DNA from: Patescibacteria group bacterium
GTDB taxonomy: Bacteria; Patescibacteriota; Minisyncoccia; UBA6257; Colwellbacteraceae
Direction: 5' to 3'
Assembly: GCA_018826645.1 (NCBI GenBank)
Contig: JAHJZF010000035.1
Location: 1 to 5,245 of the forward strand
DNA: 5,245 nucleotides
Below the pieces are notes generated by a model. The model had not been told where the DNA came from, did no database searches, and saw only the letters and a list, made by a program, of their open reading frames with translations. How positions within the stretch are numbered: the stretch's first letter is position 1; each line of letters starts with the position of its first letter. A program made the translations under genes and the position numbers. Below are positions 1-3,853 of the stretch, one piece after another.

Positions 1-174
1 TAATCCCTTTGCTTTTTTAATCGCACTATCCGCTACGTCTACTAAAAACTTATCTTCACCAAACGAGACCGTCGCCTTTTTATAGGCATTTTTTGTAAAT
101 GCGTCACTTCTCAAAAACCAAAAAATCAAAAAGGTCAGGGCAACGATTCCGATTATGTATATGTATTTAATCAT
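1..174 (-). CDS. DUF192 family protein with N-terminal membrane anchor (partial, C-terminus beyond window)
   Basis: Translated from the ATG at 174-172; 58 codons are visible before the window edge. Residues 4-21 (starting YIYIIGIVAL) form one strongly hydrophobic segment, read as an uncleaved anchor or signal. Next come a short polar linker and a beta-strand region ending VDVADSAIKKAKGL. That ending fits the start of the DUF192 (UPF0127) domain, where a strand such as 'vevAdt' is followed by 'r..GLm.R'. DUF192 proteins are small extracytoplasmic or membrane-anchored beta proteins of unsettled function and are common in CPR and archaeal genomes. The start overlaps the stop of the upstream methyltransferase gene as ATGA (174-171), so the two are probably translationally coupled in one operon. 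The family call rests on the first third of the domain only, because the diagnostic GLM..L..d.GMlF region lies off the edge. Confidence 0.7.
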   Translation of the reverse strand, partial: MIKYIYIIGIVALTFLIFWFLRSDAFTKNAYKKATVSFGEDKFLVDVADSAIKKAKGL

Positions 175-641
175 TTCTTACCATATTTTAATTCGTAAGC
201 GACGATGCCAAAAGCGATACCTACGTTTAGAGATTCTTTCATCCCTGCCATAGGTATCTCAAGAACCTTGTCAGCTCTTTTTAAAATTGCTTCGGGCAAT
301 CCCCTCACCTCATGCCCCATAACCAAAGCATATTTTTCGTTACGTGACTTGTATTGATAGTAGGGAATTGATTTATCTGATTGCTCAACGGCCAAAATCC
401 TATATCCCTCTTTTTTGAGCTTATCTAAAACACGCATTGTTGACACTCTTTTTTCGAAAGGGACAGATCTCTCGGCATTTAAGGAGGTTTTAATAAATTT
501 AGGTCTCGGTCTGCCTAATTTATCTAAAGGCGATGGAGTATATCCACAAAGATAAATCTTTTCTGCTCCCAAAGCATCCGCTGTTCTAAAAATAGAACCC
601 GTGTTAAACATGCTCCGAATGTTATCTAAAACCACAATCAT
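171..641 (-). CDS. SpoU/TrmH-family RNA 2'-O-ribose methyltransferase, minimal SPOUT domain
   Basis: This is a cytoplasmic SAM-dependent enzyme expected to methylate a ribose 2'-OH in tRNA or rRNA; the exact target cannot be read from the sequence. All three SpoU motifs are visible (numbering from the chosen Met). Motif 1 is near residues 4-22: DNIRSMFNTGSIFRTADA, with the conserved Asn and Arg. Motif 2 is near 106-116: ALVMGHEVRGLP. Motif 3 is near 129-150: IPMAGMKESLNVGIA, with the SLN triad forming the trefoil-knot SAM site. At 156 aa it is a bare catalytic domain without the N-terminal L30e-like substrate domain, so it is TrmL-sized but TrmH-like in motifs. I chose the ATG at 641 because an extended -10 (TGGTATGAT, 657-649) ends 7 bases before it. 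The alternative ATG at 653 lies inside that box, has no Shine-Dalgarno, and would add MIKK. The gene ends in TGA overlapping the DUF192 start. Confidence 0.9.
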   Translation of the reverse strand: MIVVLDNIRSMFNTGSIFRTADALGAEKIYLCGYTPSPLDKLGRPRPKFIKTSLNAERSVPFEKRVSTMRVLDKLKKEGYRILAVEQSDKSIPYYQYKSRNEKYALVMGHEVRGLPEAILKRADKVLEIPMAGMKESLNVGIAFGIVAYELKYGKK

Positions 642-648
642 TTTCTTA

Positions 649-657
649 ATCATACCA
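649..657 (-). promoter_or_regulatory. Extended -10 promoter (TGGTATGAT) for the SpoU gene, probably leaderless
   Basis: On the minus strand TG-G-TATGAT runs 657 to 649 and matches the extended -10 pattern TGnTATAAT with one mismatch. Seven bases (TAAGAAA) separate it from the ATG at 641, so transcription would begin at or one base before the start codon. It lies directly after the terminator of the upstream accessory gene, so the methyltransferase needs a promoter of its own here. The HTH gene at 4591 has the same motif class and identical spacing. Confidence 0.55.
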
Positions 658-661
658 TCCC

Positions 662-693
662 AAAAATAAACACAGACCCTTGGGAGGTCTGTG
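662..693 (-). terminator. Rho-independent terminator of the 184-aa gene
   Basis: An 8-bp perfect stem CACAGACC (671-678) / GGTCTGTG (686-693) with a 7-base loop is followed on the minus strand by TTTATTTTTG (670-661). It sits about 45 bases past the stop of the 184-aa gene and just before the methyltransferase promoter, so it insulates the two units. Confidence 0.8.
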
Positions 694-699
694 GAGAGA

Positions 700-726
700 G
701 ACGGTAGGGATGAAACCCTTGCCGTC
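700..726 (-). other. Stem-loop in the 3' UTR of the 184-aa gene
   Basis: GACGG+AGGG (700-709) pairs with CCCT+CCGTC (716-726) around a 6-base loop, with a small internal loop (T against TG). No T-tract follows. It lies between the stop codon and the true terminator and may protect the mRNA 3' end. Confidence 0.5.
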
Positions 727-737
727 CCTCCGAAGAA

Positions 738-1292
738 CTACCTTATGCCTCTATTGGCCTTTGCGAGAGCCATGACCCGAAAGGCGTCCGCCAAACGACG
801 AAGTTGGGGGTGCGGATTCATCAACATCTCTTCACCAGAGAAACTGAAATAGTCCATTCCCTGACCATTACCGCCGCTCGTACCGATGATGAGGTCGTCG
901 CACCGACACCAACCGGTGCGAAGAGCAAGGTCTCCAATCACAACTGTCCTGCGACCGTTGTATCCGGATTCCCGCAATTCGTCTGGGAAGGTCACGAACT
1001 GCGCCCATTGAGGCATGACAGCGCTTGAGCAAGACGAACACTCTTTGCTCGTCTGACGAGGTTCTGCCGGAAAGAACCAGTCCTCATGATTGAGAACCGT
1101 ATCCACGCCAGCAATCCCTCTCCGGTGCCTTCCTTCAACGTTTCGAAGGTGAGCATTGCGAGCAATACCAGTTGTCAGCTCGACAATCGAGCTAGGCGAT
1201 TGAATCGCCCGCAAGATAGCGGCAGCCTTCTCGTCTCCGCTCTCGGCGTAATACACCGCGAGGTCTTCCAACCATTCCAAAGAACGATCCAT
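738..1292 (-). CDS. Orphan hypothetical protein, 184 aa, with two cysteine pairs
   Basis: I do not recognise this family. The gene is well supported: ATG at 1292-1290, Shine-Dalgarno AGGAGG at 1303-1298 with 5-base spacing, a near-consensus promoter at 1354-1326, stop TAG at 740-738, and a terminator at 671-693. The N-terminus (residues 1-31) is acidic, probably helical, and contains YYAESGDEKAAAILRAIQ. The middle has CSSC (Cys85, Cys88) and WCRC (Cys129, Cys131), which together could bind a metal. A glycine-rich stretch (GTSGGNGQG, 137-145) follows, then a basic helical tail. There is no signal peptide or membrane segment, so it is probably cytoplasmic. A sampled 60-base stretch is about 55% G+C, against about 42% in the methyltransferase gene. 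With its own promoter and terminator it behaves as a stand-alone cassette and is probably acquired. The gene call is firm; no function is assigned. Confidence 0.78.
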   Translation of the reverse strand: MDRSLEWLEDLAVYYAESGDEKAAAILRAIQSPSSIVELTTGIARNAHLRNVEGRHRRGIAGVDTVLNHEDWFFPAEPRQTSKECSSCSSAVMPQWAQFVTFPDELRESGYNGRRTVVIGDLALRTGWCRCDDLIIGTSGGNGQGMDYFSFSGEEMLMNPHPQLRRLADAFRVMALAKANRGIR

Positions 1293-1325
1293 GTCTTCCT
1301 CCTATTCTTCGTGGACTAGACCGAC

Positions 1326-1354
1326 ATTAAACATCTTTTTCCTCTAAGCGTCAA
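1326..1354 (-). promoter_or_regulatory. Sigma-70-type promoter of the 184-aa gene (TTGACG-N17-TTTAAT)
   Basis: The -35 TTGACG (1354-1349) matches consensus at 5 of 6, the spacer is exactly 17 bases, and the -10 TTTAAT (1331-1326) matches at 5 of 6. The predicted start near 1319 gives a leader of about 26 bases that carries AGGAGG. This is the best promoter in the window. Confidence 0.8.
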
Positions 1355-1369
1355 TAAATATAACTTCAG

Positions 1370-1405
1370 AAATGAAAAAGAGCCGTTCGAAATTCGAAAC
1401 GGCTC
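1370..1405 (-). terminator. Rho-independent terminator of the two-peptide operon
   Basis: GAGCCGTT (1380-1387) pairs with AACGGCTC (1398-1405). The 10-base interior CGAAATTCGA is itself near-palindromic and can lengthen the stem. On the minus strand TTTTTCATTT (1379-1370) follows directly. It ends the transcript carrying the 63- and 37-codon ORFs, just before the next promoter. Confidence 0.85.
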
Positions 1406-1408
1406 CGC

Positions 1409-1434
1409 GGGACCAACTTGAGGGCGTTGGTCCC
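1409..1434 (-). other. 9-bp stem-loop ahead of the terminator
   Basis: GGGACCAAC (1409-1417) and GTTGGTCCC (1426-1434) pair perfectly around an 8-base loop. There is no T-tract. It sits between the 37-codon ORF and the terminator, giving a tandem hairpin 3' end like the one after the 184-aa gene. Confidence 0.6.
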
Positions 1435-1460
1435 AAAGGCCCTTTTTGAGGAGGAAAGAA

Positions 1461-1574
1461 TCACTCATCCCTCCATCGAGGGGTGTGGAGGCCTGGTCCT
1501 CCGGGCCTGCATGCCCAGAGCCACCCCGCCACCAGCACTCCGATGCCGATGCCAATGACAATGCCGGTCACCAT
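1461..1574 (-). CDS. 37-aa single-span membrane peptide with glycine zipper
   Basis: ATG at 1574-1572, stop TGA at 1463-1461. Shine-Dalgarno AAAGGAGG lies 4 bases before the ATG and is one of the strongest in the window. Residues 2-21 (MVTGIVIGIGIGVLVAGWLW) form one transmembrane helix. Gly4, Gly8 and Gly12 are spaced as GxxxGxxxG, the glycine-zipper pattern known for tight helix packing and oligomers. Cys22 and a short polar tail rich in Pro and Arg follow. It is the second gene of an operon after the 63-aa gene, 67 bases downstream of that stop, with a strong hairpin between them. The coding stretch is GC-rich, about 68% in a sampled 60 bases. Type I toxins, holin-like peptides and small regulators of membrane complexes share this shape, but nothing here decides between them. 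It is too short for most gene finders. Confidence 0.6.
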   Translation of the reverse strand: MVTGIVIGIGIGVLVAGWLWACRPGGPGLHTPRWRDE

Positions 1575-1575
1575 A

Positions 1576-1626
1576 TCCCCTCCTTTCGAGGGTCTTGAGG
1601 AGGGGTAGCCCTGTTGCTACCCCTCC
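1576..1626 (-). promoter_or_regulatory. Possible SD-masking RNA switch before the 37-aa ORF
   Basis: On the minus strand GGAGGGGTAGC (1626-1616) pairs perfectly over 11 bp with GCTACCCCTCC (1609-1599) around a 6-base loop. The 3' arm contains CCCCTCC, which is also complementary to the GGAGGGG of the Shine-Dalgarno of the 37-aa ORF (about 1583-1577). That Shine-Dalgarno can in addition fold locally as CCCTC-GAAAG-GAGGG. So the anti-SD arm can either be held by the upstream arm, leaving the ribosome site open, or cover it. No T-tract follows, so it is not a terminator. Pairing is seen in the sequence; regulation is inferred. Confidence 0.45.
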
Positions 1627-1641
1627 GGGGTTGAGCCTTCG

Positions 1642-1833
1642 TTATTTGCCGATGAATTCGGCACAACGCTCTGTGATATAGCTGGTGACCTCGAAGGCCT
1701 GCCGACAATGCTGCGCATCAATCTGGTCCATCGCGCGAATAATCGCGGGAAGGACGAGGTAGATCATGAACAACACTATCACTAGTGCGATAACAACGGA
1801 GGTTATCACTGTACGGAGGGGACTGTCGGACAT
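1642..1833 (-). CDS. 63-aa single-span membrane protein
   Basis: I do not recognise the family. I chose the ATG at 1833-1831 because AAAGGA lies 6 bases upstream. An in-frame GTG at 1857 would add eight residues but would place that Shine-Dalgarno inside the gene. The stop is TAA (1644-1642). Residues 1-8 are polar (MSDSPLRT), residues 9-32 (VITSVVIALVIVLFMIYLVL onward) are one transmembrane helix, and residues 33-63 are a soluble amphipathic tail with Cys43 and Cys57, starting RAMDQIDAQHC. The single arginine before the helix gives little topology signal. It is the first gene of a two-gene unit with the 37-aa peptide. It is preceded by a long structured leader and a promoter at 1999-1971, and the transcript ends at the 1380-1405 terminator. 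Function unknown; a small membrane accessory or toxin-like peptide is possible. Confidence 0.72.
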   Translation of the reverse strand: MSDSPLRTVITSVVIALVIVLFMIYLVLPAIIRAMDQIDAQHCRQAFEVTSYITERCAEFIGK

Positions 1834-1861
1834 ACTGATTCCTTTCAGTCTCTCCACTCGT

Positions 1862-1963
1862 ACCTCACGGAAACTCCAGCGAGAGTTTTTATTCCACGAG
1901 GTTCCCCAGATTAATGTGCTCGTATTATAAAGGCCGAGGCCTTATGTCTGGACCTTCCAGACA
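1862..1963 (-). promoter_or_regulatory. Structured 5' leader of the two-peptide operon
   Basis: Between the predicted start near 1964 and the 63-aa ORF lie three hairpins in series on the minus strand. The first is an 8-bp stem 1963-1956 / 1952-1945 (TGTCTGGA arms, 3-base loop) almost at the 5' end. The second is AAGGC/GCCTT (1943-1930). The third is a longer imperfect stem with ACCTC/GAGGT outside and AAACTC/GAGTTT inside (1902-1862). A leader of about 130 bases for a 63-codon gene is long and suggests RNA-level control or stabilisation. I could not match it to a known riboswitch. Confidence 0.5.
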
Positions 1964-1970
1964 CATACTT

Positions 1971-1999
1971 ACGTTACCATATTTGATAATATTTGTCAA
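1971..1999 (-). promoter_or_regulatory. Candidate promoter for the two-peptide operon (TTGACA-N17-TAACGT)
   Basis: The -35 is a perfect TTGACA (1999-1994). At 17 bases the -10 is TAACGT (1976-1971), matching only the T, A and last T. A 5-bp palindrome (ATATT/AATAT, 1979-1992) fills the spacer and could be an operator. It lies just after tRNA-Ala, so read-through from the tRNA unit is an alternative source of transcript. A TATAAT at 1929-1924 is also present but has no convincing -35. Confidence 0.5.
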
Positions 2000-2010
2000 T
2001 TACAACTACT

Positions 2011-2084
2011 TGGTGGACCTAGGCGGAATCGAACCGCCGTCTGCGCAATGCGAATGCGCTGTTCTACCACTGAACCATAGGCCC
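2011..2084 (-). tRNA. tRNA-Ala (anticodon CGC), CCA encoded
   Basis: Folded by eye. Acceptor GGGCCTA/TAGGTCC contains the G3-U70 wobble that defines alanine tRNA. The D stem is GTTC/GAAC with a 7-base loop. The anticodon stem GCGCA/TGCGC holds loop TTCGCAT (anticodon CGC, reading GCG). The T arm is GGCGG-TTCGATT-CCGCC, the discriminator is A, and the CCA is encoded (2013-2011). The body without CCA is 71 bases. It begins on the base right after the CCA of tRNA-Pro. Confidence 0.95.
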
Positions 2085-2159
2085 TGGTCGGACCGCCGGG
2101 ATTCGAACTCGGTCTACAGACTCCCGAAGCCTGCGTGCTGCCGTTAACACTACGGTCCG
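2085..2159 (-). tRNA. tRNA-Pro (anticodon CGG), CCA encoded
   Basis: Acceptor CGGACCG/CGGTCCG begins with C1-G72, with A73, as is typical of bacterial tRNA-Pro. The D stem is GTGT/GCAC. The anticodon stem CAGGC/GTCTG holds loop TTCGGGA (anticodon CGG, then G37, reading CCG). CCA is encoded (2087-2085). The T stem CCGAG/CCCGG has one A52-C62 mismatch. It is the first gene of a two-tRNA transcript from the promoter at 2202-2174. Confidence 0.93.
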
Positions 2160-2173
2160 AAGCGAGAAGGGCA

Positions 2174-2202
2174 ATTACAGTTTACCTGTAAATTGTCTTC
2201 AA
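2174..2202 (-). promoter_or_regulatory. Promoter of the tRNA-Pro/tRNA-Ala unit (TTGAAG-N17-TGTAAT) with overlapping inverted repeat
   Basis: The -35 TTGAAG (2202-2197) matches at 4 of 6, the spacer is 17 bases, and the -10 TGTAAT (2179-2174) matches at 5 of 6. The predicted start is about 8 bases before tRNA-Pro. An inverted repeat CAATTACAG (2172-2180) / CTGTAAATTG (2186-2195), 9 bp with one bulged base, covers the -10 and most of the spacer. Confidence 0.7.
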
Positions 2203-2239
2203 GCCGAATGACCGTATAAAGCAAAGCGAATACAGTCCG

Positions 2240-3730
2240 CTATTTCACAAAGTATTTCCCTTTGATGGCGTCGTCAAGACGTTTTTGTTCTTCGACGGCA
2301 GTCTTGCGTGCTTTATCCGCCATCTTTTTTAAATTCTTTTCCGACAGACTGCTTAATTTCCTAGCCTTTTCCAAAAGCTCTTTCTTTATATTAAGTTTTG
2401 GTTCATCCAATACCTCTTCTAGTAAAATCGCCAAAACGTACCCCATCTTTGGCCCCGGCTCCATGCCCACTTCCTTTATCAACACGCCTCCATCTATCTT
2501 TAATTGTTTAACGCTCACGGGCTCGCCCTTCGCCTTCTCTATCATCGCTTGAAGATGGCGCAATCTATAGGGCTGAGCTTTGGGAACACCCGAACCAATC
2601 CTGTCTGCTTCGCGCACCTTGATTAGGTCGTCTGCATTCTCCTCTCCCACTCGATGCAAAAGACGCCTGACGCCCTTTTCTGTCACTACTTCGGGGTCGT
2701 AGACAAACATGTGCTCACGAACCAAAAGCGTCACCTTCTTAATCATCTCTTTGGGGAATTTCAGACGATTCATAATGTCTCTCGTTATTTTCTCTCCCAA
2801 GTATTGATGCTGATAGAAAGTCCAATCTCCCTTTTTATTCCCCTTGGCCTTATCGCCTTTTGAATCGTTTTTCCATTCTCTCGTTCCCACCTTCCCGACA
2901 TCGTGAAGCAAAGAAGCTAATCTCAACTCGCAAGAAAAATCTTTACTCACTGAGTATTCCAATGAGCGGACATTGTGCTCAAACACATCGTAGATATGAT
3001 GCTTGTTCTGCTCGACTCCCACGCCTTCTGACAACTCAGGCAGAACTTCTTTCAAAAGCCCCAACTCCTCCATTTTTCGAATACCATCTCCAGCTCTTTC
3101 CGTCATCAAAAGTTTTTCCAGCTCATCCCGAATTCTTTCTGAAGCTATGTTCTTTAGAAGCTTGGCCTTGTCAGAAATAGCGTCGGCTGTCTTCTTTTCA
3201 ATTTCTAATCCCAATTGAGCCGACAGCCTGACCGCCCTCATTATCCTTAAAGCATCTTCGTCAAAACGTTCTTTCGCATCACCTACGGCTTTAATTAATT
3301 TATTTTCCAAATCTTTCTGTCCACCAAAAGGATCAACCACTTTGTCGTCGTCGCCCATTCCGATAGCAATGGCATTAATCGTAAAATCCCTGCGCGACAA
3401 ATCTTCCTCCACTGTATCTGCAAACACGACTTCGTCAGGATGACGCTTGTCTGTATATTTTCCCTCTTTTCGAAAAGTGGTGATTTCTACAATTTTTAAA
3501 GTTGAGTCTCCTGAATCCGTCTTAACTCCTACGGTGCCAAAATCATTTTCATAAACACTATCTGGAAAGAGTTCTTGAAGTTTATCTGGCTTTGCATCTG
3601 TGGTTAAGTCCCAGTCCTTTGGCTGGATATCCAAAAGCAGGTCGCGCACGCACCCGCCCACTAAATAAGCCTTGAAGCCGTTCGTGGCTAGAATCTGGCT
3701 AATCTGTTCTATTTCACGAGGTATTTTCAT
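2240..3730 (-). CDS. cca: CCA tRNA nucleotidyltransferase (class II, with HD domain)
   Basis: This cytoplasmic enzyme adds or repairs the 3' CCA of tRNA from CTP and ATP. The class II nucleotidyltransferase head is complete. It has YLVGGCVRD (22-30) and DWD (39-41, the two metal-binding aspartates), VEITTFR (81-87), RRDFTINAIA (113-122), and DPFGG (133-137). EDALR (158-162) is the EDxxR motif that templates both CTP and ATP. ASERIRDELEKLL (195-207) is the following neck motif. An HD domain comes next, with LLHDVGK (273-279) and His243, His244 and His251 upstream. A lysine-rich low-complexity insert occupies about 286-301. The tail (about 440-496) is a charged, probably coiled helix. At 496 aa it is longer than the roughly 400-aa E. 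coli and Bacillus enzymes. The start at 3730 has no Shine-Dalgarno but lies 11 bases after TATAAT. A CCA-adding function suits the context, since tRNA-Lys just upstream and tRNA-Arg lack an encoded CCA. Poly(A) polymerase is the less likely alternative. Confidence 0.93.
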   Translation of the reverse strand: MKIPREIEQISQILATNGFKAYLVGGCVRDLLLDIQPKDWDLTTDAKPDKLQELFPDSVYENDFGTVGVKTDSGDSTLKIVEITTFRKEGKYTDKRHPDEVVFADTVEEDLSRRDFTINAIAIGMGDDDKVVDPFGGQKDLENKLIKAVGDAKERFDEDALRIMRAVRLSAQLGLEIEKKTADAISDKAKLLKNIASERIRDELEKLLMTERAGDGIRKMEELGLLKEVLPELSEGVGVEQNKHHIYDVFEHNVRSLEYSVSKDFSCELRLASLLHDVGKVGTREWKNDSKGDKAKGNKKGDWTFYQHQYLGEKITRDIMNRLKFPKEMIKKVTLLVREHMFVYDPEVVTEKGVRRLLHRVGEENADDLIKVREADRIGSGVPKAQPYRLRHLQAMIEKAKGEPVSVKQLKIDGGVLIKEVGMEPGPKMGYVLAILLEEVLDEPKLNIKKELLEKARKLSSLSEKNLKKMADKARKTAVEEQKRLDDAIKGKYFVK

Positions 3731-3741
3731 GGGTCTTTTTA

Positions 3742-3747
3742 ATTATA
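3742..3747 (-). promoter_or_regulatory. Perfect -10 box (TATAAT) before cca, near-leaderless
   Basis: TATAAT at 3747-3742 is followed by 11 bases (TAAAAAGACCC) and the ATG at 3730. A start about 7 bases past the box would give a leader of only 4-5 bases, consistent with the absence of a Shine-Dalgarno. No good -35 and no TG extension are visible, so co-transcription with tRNA-Lys remains possible. Confidence 0.45.
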
Positions 3748-3761
3748 AAACAAAAATGCTT

Positions 3762-3781
3762 ACCCTGAGTTTATTGAGGGT
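3762..3781 (-). repeat. Short palindrome ACCCT(N10)AGGGT between tRNA-Lys and cca
   Basis: ACCCT (3762-3766) pairs with AGGGT (3777-3781) around GAGTTTATTG, and its last base is the tRNA discriminator. On the minus strand a T-rich stretch (ATTTTTGTTTT) follows, so it could act as a weak terminator after tRNA-Lys. Its CCCTGAG...GGGT shape also recalls short interspersed palindromes seen in many environmental genomes; that resemblance is from memory. Confidence 0.4.
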
Positions 3782-3853
3782 CCGCCCACCAGGACTCGAA
3801 CCTGGAACCTGCGGCTTAAGAGGCCGTTGCTCTGCCAATTGAGCTATAGGCGG
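3781..3853 (-). tRNA. tRNA-Lys (anticodon CTT), CCA not encoded
   Basis: Acceptor CCGCCTA/TGGGCGG (one T-G wobble). D arm GCTC-AATTGGCA-GAGC. Anticodon stem ACGGC/GCCGC holds loop CTCTTAA (anticodon CTT, reading AAG). Variable loop AGGTT. T arm CCAGG-TTCGAGT-CCTGG, discriminator A. Length is 73 bases. The top anticodon-stem pair is an A27-C43 mismatch. The next bases are CCC, not CCA, so CCA must be added after transcription. The 5' end abuts the TAG stop of the upstream gene with no gap, so RNase P must cut exactly at the end of that reading frame if the two are co-transcribed. Confidence 0.93.

Noticed and set aside
1316..1561. 81-codon minus-strand ORF
   Set aside because: It runs through the 1409-1434 hairpin, the 1370-1405 terminator and the next promoter. 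The 37-codon ORF in another frame has the proper Shine-Dalgarno.
1642..1857. GTG start eight codons upstream for the 63-aa protein
   Set aside because: AAAGGA is placed 6 bases before the ATG at 1833 and would be inside the ORF if the GTG were used.
1925..1966. 13-codon upstream ORF in the leader of the two-peptide operon
   Set aside because: It has no Shine-Dalgarno, its ATG falls at the predicted transcript start, and its codons are mostly hairpin arms. It is possible but unsupported.
1914..2147. Plus-strand ORF with LGGIEPPSAQ-like sequence
   Set aside because: This is the antisense translation of the two tRNA genes.
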